DNA of 64,000 nucleotides from Pseudomonas violetae (GCF_023072615.1 NZ_JAKNRW010000003.1:409870-473869), one strand, 5' to 3'. Counted from the stretch's first letter, positions 27,007 through 37,069 are shown. Program-made: numbers and translations. Notes: a model not told the origin generated them from the sequence alone.

Positions 27007-27021
27007 ACACACACACACACA
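27007..27021. repeat. AC dinucleotide microsatellite
   Basis: About 7.5 AC units lie between lapE and lapB, 40 bases upstream of the lapB start (TG repeat on the coding strand). Slippage could alter the leader length. Confidence 0.8.
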
Positions 27022-27029
27022 TCGCACGG

Positions 27030-27123
27030 GTAGGAGCTGCCGAAGGCTGCTATCGGTTGATCTTGATCTTGAAAAAAATCAAAAGTTCGTCCGAATGCGG
27101 CCCAAGCATCCGGCAGCTCCTAC
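27030..27123. repeat. interrupted palindrome between lapE and lapB
   Basis: GTAGGAGCTGCCG (27030-27042) and its exact inverse CGGCAGCTCCTAC (27111-27123) enclose about 70 bases including GATCTTGATCTTG. It is a REP-like pair in the middle of the lapE-lapB-lapC operon and may terminate part of the transcripts or protect upstream mRNA. Confidence 0.75.
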
Positions 27124-27131
27124 AACGCGAA

Positions 27132-28490
27132 TTACCTCAGTTCAGGCAAGCGGGCCTCGTTCTTCACTTCGCTCTGGGCGATCGCATCGGCAGGCAGCAC
27201 CACGCGTTGTTTGCTCAGCAACAGACCCATGTTCGACAGGATGCGGTACATCGAGAATTCCTCGGTGTAGCGAACTTCAGTGTAGCGACGGTTGGCGTTG
27301 TAGAGCTCGTTTTCACTGTCGAGCACGTCCAGCAGGGTGCGCTGGCCGAGGCCGAACTGGTCCTGATAGGCCGCACGTACACGTTTGGTGGTTTCGGCGT
27401 ACTCGCGAGCGGTCGGCGTCTGCTTCTTCGCGTTGAGCATGGCATTCCAGGCCAGGTGGATGTTTTCGTTGAGCTGGCGCAGGGCGTTGTTGCGGATGTC
27501 CATCGCCTGGTTGATCTGGTGCGCGTTGGACTGCAGGCGGGCCTTGTCGCTGCCGCCGCGGAACAGGTTGTAGTTCATCACCACACCGACCCGCCACTCG
27601 TTGTCGTGCCCTTGATCGCCCTGCACGTTGTTGTTCGCACCCACTGCCGCTTCAGCGTCGAAGCGTGGGAAGAACGGCGACTTGGCGACTTCGTACTGGC
27701 TCTCTGCGGACTGCACGTCAGCCTGGGCGGATTTCAGGTAAGGGTTGTTCTCTACCATGCTTTGCTGGGCTTCCTGCAGGGAGGCAGGCACTTCGCCGCG
27801 AGTCGACGACGGTGTTTCCAGCTCATCCGGCAGGCGACCTACCACGGCGTAGAAGTTCGATTCGGCATCGGCCAGGTCGACTTCAGCGGTGTCCAGGTTG
27901 TTCTGCGCCAGTGCCCGACGAGCGGTGGACTGGTCGGCGTCGGCGATGCTGCCGATCCCGCGCTCGGTGCGCAGGCCGATCTGGTCGTTGACGCGAAGGT
28001 GAGCTTGCAGGTTGTTCTTGGCCAAGGTCACCAGTTCGCGACGCTTGAGCACTTCGAGGTAGACCTCGATGGTGCGCAGTGCCAGGTCCTGTGCGGTGCC
28101 TTGGGCGTAATAGGCCCGGGAATTGACCACGCCTTCTGTGCGTTCGACTTCGTTGGCGGTGTTGAAGCCGTCAAACAGCATCTGCCGCAGGCGCAACTCC
28201 GACTGGGTGTAAGTCAGGATCTCCGTGTGGTGATTGCCCTGTGCGCGGGTGCTGGTGTTATCGCTGTAGCCGCGGCCGTAAGCAGCGTTCAGATCGACAG
28301 ATGGATAGAAGCCCCCTTTGGCGATTTTGACTTCTTCGTTCGCGGACAGCCGCGCATCCACGCGTGAGGCAAGTTCCGGGTGAGTTGCAATAGTGCTTTG
28401 GATGGCCTCGGTCAAGGACATCGCCTGGGCCTGAGACGTGCAGGCCATTGCCAGCAAAATCGCGCTGCAGAGGGGGGTTAAAACGCGCAT
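27132..28490 (-). CDS. lapE: LapE, TolC-family outer-membrane factor of the Lap secretion system
   Basis: This 452-residue TolC-like protein forms the outer-membrane channel for LapA. A signal peptide (MRVLTPLCSAILLAMACTSQAQA) is followed by two helical repeats, first SLTEAIQSTIATHPELASRVDARLSANEEVKIAKGGFYPSVDLNAAYG and later FGLGQRTLLDVLDSENELYNANRRY, both typical of TolC proteins. The ATG at 28490 was chosen over an upstream in-frame start because it begins the signal peptide and has GGGAGA upstream. It heads the lapE-lapB-lapC operon, divergent from lapA. Confidence 0.9.
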   Translation of the reverse strand: MRVLTPLCSAILLAMACTSQAQAMSLTEAIQSTIATHPELASRVDARLSANEEVKIAKGGFYPSVDLNAAYGRGYSDNTSTRAQGNHHTEILTYTQSELRLRQMLFDGFNTANEVERTEGVVNSRAYYAQGTAQDLALRTIEVYLEVLKRRELVTLAKNNLQAHLRVNDQIGLRTERGIGSIADADQSTARRALAQNNLDTAEVDLADAESNFYAVVGRLPDELETPSSTRGEVPASLQEAQQSMVENNPYLKSAQADVQSAESQYEVAKSPFFPRFDAEAAVGANNNVQGDQGHDNEWRVGVVMNYNLFRGGSDKARLQSNAHQINQAMDIRNNALRQLNENIHLAWNAMLNAKKQTPTAREYAETTKRVRAAYQDQFGLGQRTLLDVLDSENELYNANRRYTEVRYTEEFSMYRILSNMGLLLSKQRVVLPADAIAQSEVKNEARLPELR

Positions 28491-29097
28491 GGGTACATCT
28501 CCCTGATTCCTAATGATGCTTATCAGTCGCCAAATATTTGACGGCATTTATAGTGAAAACCGTTTCAAGCATGTAACAACAGAGCTAAGAACATTCTAGA
28601 GCAAAGCTAAGAAATATTTCTCATAACTCTTATGCCAAAAAAAACTTATGCGCTCTGAAAAATCCAGCACATTGTTCACTCGTGGAACCCTTGTATTACG
28701 AGCTCTAGGGAGCTTGCAAGGGCAAATCGAAAGTTCCATCCATTTATCGACAACGGACGATGAAGTGCTGGAGGGGAAGGAGGCGGGGCAGTTTGGGGGT
28801 GACGTTTTTCTGTCACTTTGCTGGTTCAGGACTGTTACGCATCGCTGGCAGGTGATCATTTTCGCCGATTAGTAGCCCAAAGCCATTGAATATATTGGGT
28901 TTATTTGAATCAGGCGCTGATCGCCCACGAGCGACAGGCTTGGCGAGAATGTCGCCAGGGCCAACGGTTTCTTCGGGATTACCCCAGGAAAAAATCGTAG
29001 CCCGGCACACGATCCACCCGGCGACTGGCTTTACCCATGAGCACAATCTTCGCAAAAAACAGGTTGCCGGCAACGGTTGGCAGCGGAGGAAATGCAC
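28491..29097. promoter_or_regulatory. divergent lapE / lapA promoter region
   Basis: This 607-base region has no convincing ORF. It holds the perfect palindrome CAAATATTTG (28531-28540) within GTCGCCAAATATTTGAC. It also holds a direct repeat AGCTAAGAA at 28583-28591 and 28605-28613, 22 bases apart (two helical turns). The AT-rich part near lapE probably holds its promoter. FleQ is known to control lap genes in other pseudomonads; the palindrome is a weak match to its sites at best. A GGAGGA site lies 7 bases before lapA. Confidence 0.5.
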
Positions 29098-32000
29098 ATG
29101 GCTACGCTTATCGGTATCGTCACTAAAGTCATTGGTCAGGTAGTTGCTGTAGCGGGTGATGGCACCCGACGCGCGCTGGTCGAAGGCGATCGGCTGTTTG
29201 CCGGCGATCAATTGGTCACCGGAGCCGAAGGGGCGGTGGCGGTGAAGCTGCAGAACGGCCAGGAGCTGACGCTTGGGCGTGGCAGCAGCTTGCAAATGAC
29301 CTCCCAACTGCTCGCGCATCAAGTGCCCCACGTGCAGTCCTCGGAGGTGGTGACACCCAGCGAAGCGCAGTTGACTGACGTCGAACGACTGCAGAAAGCC
29401 ATTGCCGCTGGCGACGACCCGACCCAAACCGCTGAAGCCACTGCAGCCGGGCCCACGGGCACTAACGCTTCCGGAGCACTGGGAGGCGGCCACAGTTTTG
29501 TCCAGCTCCAGGAAGTCGCAGGCCGGGTCGATCCGACCGTTGGCTTCCCGACTGTAGGATTCAACGGCATTCCAGAGTTTCCGCTGGAGCGCATCTTCAA
29601 TGATCCCGACAACAACCTCGCCGACGTCACACCTCCCGTCGTCGTCCCGCCGCTGGTGGTGAACAACCCCGTTACCCTCGGTGGCCTGAACACCACGGGC
29701 GGCGAGCTGACCCTCAACGAGGCCAATCTTCCGGACGGTACTGCCAGCAACCCCTCGGCCCTGACCCAGAACGGCACCTTCACTGTGACGGCGCCCGATG
29801 GCCTGTTTAACCTGAACGTGGGCGGTATCAGCGTGTTCAGCGGTGGAGTGGCGGCAGGCTTCCCGCAATCGATCACCACGCAACTGGGTAACACGCTGAC
29901 GATCACCGGCTATGACCCGGCCACAGGCGTGGTGAGTTACAGCTACACCCTCAATGGCAACGACATCCATCCGGCGGGTGATGGCGCGAACTCGCTCAGC
30001 GAACAGTTCACCGTGGTAGCGGGCGACGCCAATGGCGACACGGCTACTGGCTTCCTGGACATCAACATTACCGACGATGCGCCGAAAGCGATCGATGACA
30101 GCAATGCAGATACGGCCTCGGAAACCCTGTTGACCCTGACCGGCAGCGTGCTGCCCAACGATATCCAGGGGGCCGACCGCATTCCCACCGGACCCAATAG
30201 CGGACCGGTAATTGGCGGTACGTTCACCGGTACCTACGGCACCCTGGTGCTCAATCCGAACGGCACCTACACCTACACGCTAAATCCCAATGACGCGGAT
30301 TTCAAAGCCTTGCACGGCGGCGGCAGCGGCACGGAAAACTTTGTCTACACCCTGACCGATTCGGATGGTGATACCAGCACTGCCACGCTGGTGCTGAACA
30401 TTCACAACAACGATGACCCGATTGATATCGGCGGGCTGGGCGTATTCGGCGGCGAGCTGAGCGTCTACGAGAAGAACCTCGGCGATGGCAGTGCTCCAGA
30501 TTCTGCAGCACTGACCCAAAGCGGCACGTTGACCATCACCGCACTCGACGGCGTGCAGAGCCTGAGCATCGGCGGGATCAGCGTGGTGAGCGGTGGCGTG
30601 AGCGCAGGCTTCCCGCAATCGATCACCACCCCGTTGGGCAGCACGCTGACCATCACCGGTTACGACAGCGCAACTGGCGTGGTCAGCTACAGCTACACCC
30701 TTGTCGATGCCGAAACCCATGCGAATGCCGACGGCGCGAACAATCTGTCCGAGCAGTTTGCGGTCACCGTGGTCGATGACAACGGCACCATCGCCAATGC
30801 CAGTCTCGACGTCAACATCGTCGATGACCTGCCCAAAGCAGTGGATGACAGCAACGCCAATACCGCCTCGGAAACCCTGCTGACCCTCAACGGCAACGTG
30901 CTGACCAACGATGTGCAAGGCGCTGACCGGGTAGTGACCGGGGAGAATGCCGGCCCGATTACGCCCGGCACCTTCAACGGGCTCTATGGCACCCTGGTGC
31001 TGAACGCCAACGGCACTTACACCTATACGCTCAACACCAGCGACGCAGACTTCAAGGCGCTGCACGGCGGCGGCAATGGCACTGAAACTTTCGCCTACAC
31101 GCTCACCGATTCCGATGGCGATACCAGTACCGCGAACCTGGTGCTGCAGATCCACAACAATGACGATCCAGTGACCATCGGCGGTCTGAACATCAACGGT
31201 GGCGAGCTGACGGTCTACGAGAAAAACCTCGGCGATGGCAGCGCGCCGGATTCCACTGCGCTGACCCAAACCGGCACCTTCACCATCACCGCGCTCGACG
31301 GCGTGCAGAGCCTGAGCATCGGCGGGATCAGCGTGGTGAGCGGTGGCGTGAGCGCAGGCTTCCCGCAATCGATCACCACCCCGTTGGGCAGCACGCTGAC
31401 CATCACCGGTTACGACAGCGCAACTGGCGTGGTCAGCTACAGCTACACCCTTGTCGATGCCGAAACCCATGCGAATGCCGACGGCGCGAACAATCTGTCC
31501 GAGCAGTTTGCGGTCACCGTGGTCGATGACAACGGCACCACCGCCAATGCCAGTCTCGACGTCAACATCGTCGATGACCTGCCCAAAGCAGTGGATGACA
31601 GCAACGCCAATACCGCCTCGGAAACCCTGCTGACCCTCAACGGCAACGTGCTGACCAACGATGTGCAAGGCGCTGACCGGGTCGTGACCGGGGAGAACGC
31701 CGGCCCGATTACGCCCGGCACCTTCAACGGGCTCTATGGCACCCTGGTGCTGAACGCCAACGGCACTTACACCTATACGCTCAACACCAGCGACGCAGAC
31801 TTCAAGGCGCTGCAGGGCGGCGGCAACGGTACTGAAACCTTCGCCTACACCCTCACCGATTCCGATGGCGATACCAGTACCGCGAACCTGGTGCTGCAGA
31901 TCCACAACAATGACGATCCAGTGACCATCGGCGGTCTGAACATCAACGGCGGCGAACTGACCGTCTACGAGAAAAACCTCGACTGGGGCACCCAACCTGA

Positions 32001-35000
32001 CTTGCCTGCACTGACCCAGACCGGCACCTTCACCGTAACAGCGCTCGACGGCCTGAATTCCCTGGTCGTGGGTGGCTTCGCGGTGGTGGCCGACGGAGTG
32101 GTGGTCGGCTTGCCGCACACCGTGATCACCCCGCTGGGTAACTTCCTGACTATCAACGGGTTCGATACCTCCACTGGCGTGCTTAGCTACAGCTACACCC
32201 TGGTGGGCAGCGAGACCCATCCAACGGCCGATGGCGCCAACGGCATTGTCGAGAACTTTGACGTGGTGGCATTCGACACCGATGGCGACTCTGCATCGGG
32301 CCAGATCAACGTCAACATCATTGATGACTTGCCGACCGCCAATCCGGACTTCGCTCATGTGCAAGAAGGTGGGACGGTTAGCAACAACGTGCTCGGCAAT
32401 GACATCGGTGGCTCCGACGGCCCGGCAGTCACAGGTGCCGTGGTCGGCGTGCGCGCGGGCAGCGATACCTCGACCTCCGCCAGCGGCGGTCTCAACACCA
32501 ACATCAATGGCGCCTACGGTTACCTGACGCTGGATGCCAACGGCAACGCGACCTATCACAGCAACCCGAACACCGTCAGCGGGCCAGGTGCGACCGATGT
32601 CTTCACCTACACCGTGCGCGATGCCGATGGCGATGAAAGCACTACCACCATCACCATCGATGTCTGCAACAGCAAGCTCATCGCCGCCACCGATTCCGAT
32701 GTGACGGTCTACGAAAAAGCCCTCGACCAGAGCAAGGATGGCCTCGACCTGGCGGCCGGCACCGTCGTCGGCAGCGATCCGGGTAATACCGGCGAAACCG
32801 CTTCCGGCACGCTGGTGGGCTCGGTCACCGGCGCTGTGGGTGCGATAACCTACGCTCTGGTCGGCAGCGCCATGGGCAGCCATGGGCAGATTCAACTTAA
32901 TGCCGACGGCACGTACACGTACACCCTGACTTCGCCGGCAAGCACCACCCCGCAGGCCGACGATGGTCCGAACACCCTGAGCGAAACCTTCACCTATCAG
33001 GCAACCGATTCCCTCGGCAACATCACCACCAGCACCATCGTGGTAAACATCGTCGATGACGTGCCGAAGGCTGTGGACGACAGCAACGTCAACAATGCGT
33101 CGGAAACCCGATTGACCCTCGACGGCAATGTCCTGGCTAACGATGTGCAAGGCGCGGACCTTGTCGCGACCGGCCCGAACACCGGCCCGATCACCCCGGG
33201 CACCTTCACCGGCACCTATGGCACCCTGGTGCTGAACGCCAACGGCACTTACACCTATACGCTCAACACCAGCGACGCAGACTTCAAGGCGCTGCAGGGC
33301 GGCGGCAATGGCACTGAAACCTTCGCCTACACCCTCACCGATTCCGATGGCGATACCAGTACCGCGAACCTGGTGCTGCAGATCCACAACAATGACGATC
33401 CAGTGACCATCGGCGGTCTGAACATCAACGGTGGCGAACTGACCGTCTACGAGAAAAACCTCGACTGGGGCACCCAACCTGACTTGCCTGCACTGACCCA
33501 GACCGGCACCTTCACCGTAACAGCGCTCGACGGCCTGAATTCCCTGGTCGTGGGTGGCTTCGCGGTGGTGGCCGACGGAGTGGTGGTCGGCTTGCCGCAC
33601 ACCGTGATCACCCCGCTGGGTAACTTCCTGACTATCAACGGGTTCGATACCTCCACTGGCGTGCTTAGCTACAGCTACACCCTGGTGGGCAGCGAGACCC
33701 ATCCAACGGCCGATGGCGCCAACGGCATTGTCGAGAACTTTGACGTGGTGGCATTCGACACCGATGGCGACTCTGCATCGGGCCAGATCAACGTCAACAT
33801 CATTGATGACTTGCCGACCGCCAATCCGGACTTCGCTCATGTGCAAGAAGGTGGGACGGTTAGCAACAACGTGCTCGGCAATGACATCGGTGGCTCCGAC
33901 GGCCCGGCAGTCACAGGTGCCGTGGTCGGCGTGCGCGCGGGCAGCGATACCTCGACCTCCGCCAGCGGCGGTCTCAACACCAACATCAATGGCGCCTACG
34001 GTTACCTGACGCTGGATGCCAACGGCAACGCGACCTATCACAGCCGGCCGGACTCGGTGGGGGCTCCGGGCGCCACTGACGTCTTCACCTACACCGTGCG
34101 CGATGCCGATGGCGATGAAAGCACCACCACCATCACCATTGATGTCTGCAACAGCAAGCTCATCGCCGCGACCGACTCCGATGTGACGGTCTACGAAAAA
34201 GCCCTCGACCTGAGCAAGGATGGCCTCGACCTGGCAGCCGGCACTGTCGTCGGCAGCGATCCGGGCAATACCGGCGAAACCGCTTCCGGCACGCTGGTGG
34301 GCTCGGTCACCGGCGCTGTGGGTGCGATAACCTACGCTCTGGTCGGCAGTGGCACCGGCGCCTACGGGCAAATGCTCCTCAACCCCAATGGCACCTACAC
34401 CTACACGCTGACCTCGGCGCCGAAAACTTCGCCCAATGCCAACGACGGGCCGAACAGCCTGAGCGAAAGCTTCACCTACAAGGCTACCGATGCCCTGGGC
34501 AACACCAGCACCAGCACCATTGTGGTGAACATTGTCGATGACGTGCCCAAGGCGGTTGCCTCGGAACGCTCGGTGGCGGCGGTGGAAATCGATTCCAACC
34601 TGCTATTGGTTATCGACGTATCCGGCAGCATGGCCGATGCGTCCGGCGTGCCGGGCCTGTCGCGCCTGGCCTTGGCCAAGCAGGCGATCAGTGCCTTGCT
34701 CGACAAGTACGACGATCTTGGCGACGTGAAGGTGCAGATCGTCACCTTCAGCAGCAACGCCACCGACAAGACCGCGATCTGGGTCGACGTGGCTACGGCC
34801 AAATCGATCATTTCCGGCCTGACGGCGGGCGGCGGGACCAACTACGATGCCGCCGTGGCTACCATGAAAACCGCGTTCAATACCGCCGGCAAGCTGACCG
34901 GAGCGCAGAACGTCGGCTACTTCTTCTCGGACGGTAAACCCAACGAAGGTGACATCAATGCCGCCGACGAAGCTGCGCTGAAAGCCTTTCTCGACGCCAA

Positions 35001-37011
35001 CAACATCAAAAACTACGCGATCGGTCTGGGCAGCGGCGTCAGTAATGCTTACCTCGACCCTGTGGCCTATGACGGCAGCACCCACACCAATACCAATGCG
35101 GTGGTGGTCACCGATCTCAACCAGCTCAACTCGGTACTCTCGGGCACCGTGCAGGGGGCGCCGGTCACGGGCACCTTGCTGGAGGGCGGAAACTTTGGTG
35201 CCGATGGCGGCTTCATCAAGTCCATCGTGGTCGATGGCACCACGTATACCTACGACCCTAAAGCGCTGGGCAATCAGGGTTCGCTGAGTTCCAGCGGCGG
35301 GGACAACCACGGCACGTTCAACACGGCGAACAATTCCCTGAGCGTCGCCACGAATAATGGCGGTACGCTGGTTATCAACCTCGACACCGGTGAATACAAC
35401 TACACCTCGCAGAAAGCCACGAACGTAGTAATCACCGAAAATATCGGCTTCACCGTCAGCGACAACGACGGCGACCTGGCGAGCTCGACCCTGGTGGTCA
35501 AGGTCGTGCCGAACTCCGCGCCGGTGGCCGTCGACGACCACATCATCACCAACGTGTTGTCCGGCAGTGTCGTGGTACCGGGCGAGTTGCTGCTGGCCAA
35601 CGACACTGATCCCGAAGGCGATACGCTCACCGCAACGCCGACTACCTTCAACACCGGGTGGGCGGCCAAGGGCGCGGACTTCGTCGGCACCGGCGCAATC
35701 AACTTCAAGGGCACCACCAATACTGCAGCTAACCAGGTCCTGGCGGATGTGCGTGGGTCCTTCGCGGCCAACACCGCCGCTATGACGGCCTTGCTGGTGA
35801 TCAGCGGTTACCTGGGCAGCGTGACCAATGCCAACGCCAACGATGAAGACCTCATCACTGTGAAACTCAAAGAGGGTGAAACACTCAACCTGGATCACAA
35901 CCTGGCAGCGGGTCACATCACCCTGGAGTACTCGCTCAATGGCGGCGCGTTCGTGGCCATTCCCGATGGCGGTACCATCACGGCCGCCGCCGATGGCACC
36001 TATCAGATCCACGTGACCAACATCACCAACACCACCGGCGGCGGCGCCAACAATGCCGAGAACTACCAGCTGACCATGACGGTCAACTACGCCGGAGCCC
36101 ATGACATCACCCCGGACTTCAACGGCGCCTACAGCGCCAACGACACCCATGGCGGTACTGATGCGGCGAATGTGACCATCAGCTATCAGGACGGCCACAC
36201 CCTCACCGGCACGGCGGGAGATGACGTATTGGTGGCGGGCGCCGGCAACAACGTCCTCAACGCCGGCGACGGCAACGACGTATTGACTGCCGGCACCGGC
36301 AACAATGAACTGCACGGCGGCGCCGGCAATGACCTGCTGTTCAGCGGGGTTGGCAATGACCTGCTGGACGGTGGCACCGGCATTGATACCGTCAGCTACG
36401 CCCATGCCACCAGCGGTGTCACGGTCGACCTGAGCCTGCTCGCTGCGCAAAACACCGGAGGCGCTGGCACTGACACCTTGACCGGGATCGAGAACCTGAC
36501 CGGCTCTAACTTCAATGACAGCCTGACTGGCGACAACAACAGCAACATCATTACCGGTGGCCTGGGTAACGACGTCCTCAACGGCGGTGGCGGCGATGAT
36601 TTCCTGATTGGCGGCCTGGGCAACAACACCCTCACGGGCGGCTCTGGCGCGGATACCTTCCAGTGGCTCAAAGGCAACTCCGGGCATGACGTGGTCACCG
36701 ATTTCACCCCAGGCACCGACAAGCTCGACCTGTCGCAACTGCTGCAAGGTGAAAACAGCACGGCGGCCTCGCTGGATGATTACCTGCACTTCAAGGTCGT
36801 TGGCAGCGGCGCTTCGGTTCTGACCAGCATCGACGTCAGCGGCATGGCCGGCGCCACGCCGAACCAGACCATCGATCTGGCCGGCGTCAATCTCGCTAGC
36901 CATTACGGTGTCACGCCGGGAGCGGGTGGCTTGGTGGCCGGGGGGCATGACACGGCGACCATTATCAACGGGATGTTGAACGATCATTCCTTGAAGGTTG
37001 ATACGGTTTGA
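29098..37011 (+). CDS. lapA: LapA-type giant RTX adhesin with retention module
   Basis: A 2637-residue cell-surface adhesin secreted by LapEBC and held in the outer membrane by its N-terminus. Residues 1-120 form the retention module, ending in TAAG (115-118), the motif LapG cuts between the two alanines. Residues about 188-1820 are T1SS-143 and VCBS-type repeats. A VWA domain with MIDAS motif DVSGS starts at D1840. RTX nonapeptides (GGxGNDxLx) cover about 2372-2545, then a C-terminal type I secretion signal. The ATG at 29098 has GGAGGA 7 bases upstream. It is far shorter than the 5,000-8,700-residue LapA of model strains. A terminator follows. Confidence 0.9.
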   Translation: MATLIGIVTKVIGQVVAVAGDGTRRALVEGDRLFAGDQLVTGAEGAVAVKLQNGQELTLGRGSSLQMTSQLLAHQVPHVQSSEVVTPSEAQLTDVERLQKAIAAGDDPTQTAEATAAGPTGTNASGALGGGHSFVQLQEVAGRVDPTVGFPTVGFNGIPEFPLERIFNDPDNNLADVTPPVVVPPLVVNNPVTLGGLNTTGGELTLNEANLPDGTASNPSALTQNGTFTVTAPDGLFNLNVGGISVFSGGVAAGFPQSITTQLGNTLTITGYDPATGVVSYSYTLNGNDIHPAGDGANSLSEQFTVVAGDANGDTATGFLDINITDDAPKAIDDSNADTASETLLTLTGSVLPNDIQGADRIPTGPNSGPVIGGTFTGTYGTLVLNPNGTYTYTLNPNDADFKALHGGGSGTENFVYTLTDSDGDTSTATLVLNIHNNDDPIDIGGLGVFGGELSVYEKNLGDGSAPDSAALTQSGTLTITALDGVQSLSIGGISVVSGGVSAGFPQSITTPLGSTLTITGYDSATGVVSYSYTLVDAETHANADGANNLSEQFAVTVVDDNGTIANASLDVNIVDDLPKAVDDSNANTASETLLTLNGNVLTNDVQGADRVVTGENAGPITPGTFNGLYGTLVLNANGTYTYTLNTSDADFKALHGGGNGTETFAYTLTDSDGDTSTANLVLQIHNNDDPVTIGGLNINGGELTVYEKNLGDGSAPDSTALTQTGTFTITALDGVQSLSIGGISVVSGGVSAGFPQSITTPLGSTLTITGYDSATGVVSYSYTLVDAETHANADGANNLSEQFAVTVVDDNGTTANASLDVNIVDDLPKAVDDSNANTASETLLTLNGNVLTNDVQGADRVVTGENAGPITPGTFNGLYGTLVLNANGTYTYTLNTSDADFKALQGGGNGTETFAYTLTDSDGDTSTANLVLQIHNNDDPVTIGGLNINGGELTVYEKNLDWGTQPDLPALTQTGTFTVTALDGLNSLVVGGFAVVADGVVVGLPHTVITPLGNFLTINGFDTSTGVLSYSYTLVGSETHPTADGANGIVENFDVVAFDTDGDSASGQINVNIIDDLPTANPDFAHVQEGGTVSNNVLGNDIGGSDGPAVTGAVVGVRAGSDTSTSASGGLNTNINGAYGYLTLDANGNATYHSNPNTVSGPGATDVFTYTVRDADGDESTTTITIDVCNSKLIAATDSDVTVYEKALDQSKDGLDLAAGTVVGSDPGNTGETASGTLVGSVTGAVGAITYALVGSAMGSHGQIQLNADGTYTYTLTSPASTTPQADDGPNTLSETFTYQATDSLGNITTSTIVVNIVDDVPKAVDDSNVNNASETRLTLDGNVLANDVQGADLVATGPNTGPITPGTFTGTYGTLVLNANGTYTYTLNTSDADFKALQGGGNGTETFAYTLTDSDGDTSTANLVLQIHNNDDPVTIGGLNINGGELTVYEKNLDWGTQPDLPALTQTGTFTVTALDGLNSLVVGGFAVVADGVVVGLPHTVITPLGNFLTINGFDTSTGVLSYSYTLVGSETHPTADGANGIVENFDVVAFDTDGDSASGQINVNIIDDLPTANPDFAHVQEGGTVSNNVLGNDIGGSDGPAVTGAVVGVRAGSDTSTSASGGLNTNINGAYGYLTLDANGNATYHSRPDSVGAPGATDVFTYTVRDADGDESTTTITIDVCNSKLIAATDSDVTVYEKALDLSKDGLDLAAGTVVGSDPGNTGETASGTLVGSVTGAVGAITYALVGSGTGAYGQMLLNPNGTYTYTLTSAPKTSPNANDGPNSLSESFTYKATDALGNTSTSTIVVNIVDDVPKAVASERSVAAVEIDSNLLLVIDVSGSMADASGVPGLSRLALAKQAISALLDKYDDLGDVKVQIVTFSSNATDKTAIWVDVATAKSIISGLTAGGGTNYDAAVATMKTAFNTAGKLTGAQNVGYFFSDGKPNEGDINAADEAALKAFLDANNIKNYAIGLGSGVSNAYLDPVAYDGSTHTNTNAVVVTDLNQLNSVLSGTVQGAPVTGTLLEGGNFGADGGFIKSIVVDGTTYTYDPKALGNQGSLSSSGGDNHGTFNTANNSLSVATNNGGTLVINLDTGEYNYTSQKATNVVITENIGFTVSDNDGDLASSTLVVKVVPNSAPVAVDDHIITNVLSGSVVVPGELLLANDTDPEGDTLTATPTTFNTGWAAKGADFVGTGAINFKGTTNTAANQVLADVRGSFAANTAAMTALLVISGYLGSVTNANANDEDLITVKLKEGETLNLDHNLAAGHITLEYSLNGGAFVAIPDGGTITAAADGTYQIHVTNITNTTGGGANNAENYQLTMTVNYAGAHDITPDFNGAYSANDTHGGTDAANVTISYQDGHTLTGTAGDDVLVAGAGNNVLNAGDGNDVLTAGTGNNELHGGAGNDLLFSGVGNDLLDGGTGIDTVSYAHATSGVTVDLSLLAAQNTGGAGTDTLTGIENLTGSNFNDSLTGDNNSNIITGGLGNDVLNGGGGDDFLIGGLGNNTLTGGSGADTFQWLKGNSGHDVVTDFTPGTDKLDLSQLLQGENSTAASLDDYLHFKVVGSGASVLTSIDVSGMAGATPNQTIDLAGVNLASHYGVTPGAGGLVAGGHDTATIINGMLNDHSLKVDTV
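30421..31920 (+). repeat. two 750-bp tandem modules in lapA
   Basis: Units of 250 codons (T1SS-143 plus VCBS) at about 30421-31170 and 31171-31920 are almost identical over most of their length. Matching points such as 30991 and 31741 are 750 bases apart. Confidence 0.85.
31735..32562 (+). repeat. 828-bp near-identical block in lapA, copy 1
   Basis: Repeated at 33217-34044 with an offset of exactly 1482 bases (494 codons). I see about three substitutions. Identity ends abruptly at a Ser codon, after which one copy reads NPNTVSG and the other RPDSVGA. Confidence 0.88.
33217..34044 (+). repeat. 828-bp near-identical block in lapA, copy 2
   Basis: Second copy of the block at 31735. The pair indicates a recent duplication or gene conversion within the adhesin. 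Confidence 0.88.
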
Positions 37012-37033
37012 CCTGAGCGGGTGAGGGGCCGAG

Positions 37034-37069
37034 ACCCGCCATTTCCCGGAAAGGGATGGCGGGTTTTTT
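37034..37069. terminator. intrinsic terminator between lapA and lapD
   Basis: ACCCGCCAT (from 37034) pairs with ATGGCGGGT, followed by six T residues ending at 37069. It follows lapA by 22 bases; the convergent lapD ends at 37119. Confidence 0.9.

Noticed and set aside
28648..28872. 74-codon plus-strand frame in the lap promoter region
   Set aside because: No ribosome site, no family resemblance, and an opposing frame of similar length; the region behaves like a promoter.
30280..34371. Very long minus-strand reading frame (1363 codons) opposite lapA
   Set aside because: It mirrors the repeats of lapA, whose GC-rich codon pattern keeps the opposite frame open. It has no domain, no ribosome site of note and no independent composition.
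36210..36730. Possible CRISPR-like array because of short repeats
   Set aside because: These are RTX nonapeptide codons inside lapA; repeats are degenerate, adjacent and without spacers.
34603..36987. Long minus-strand frame (794 codons) opposite the lapA VWA/RTX region
   Set aside because: Same cause: open antisense frame of a biased GC-rich gene, with a translation lacking any family features.
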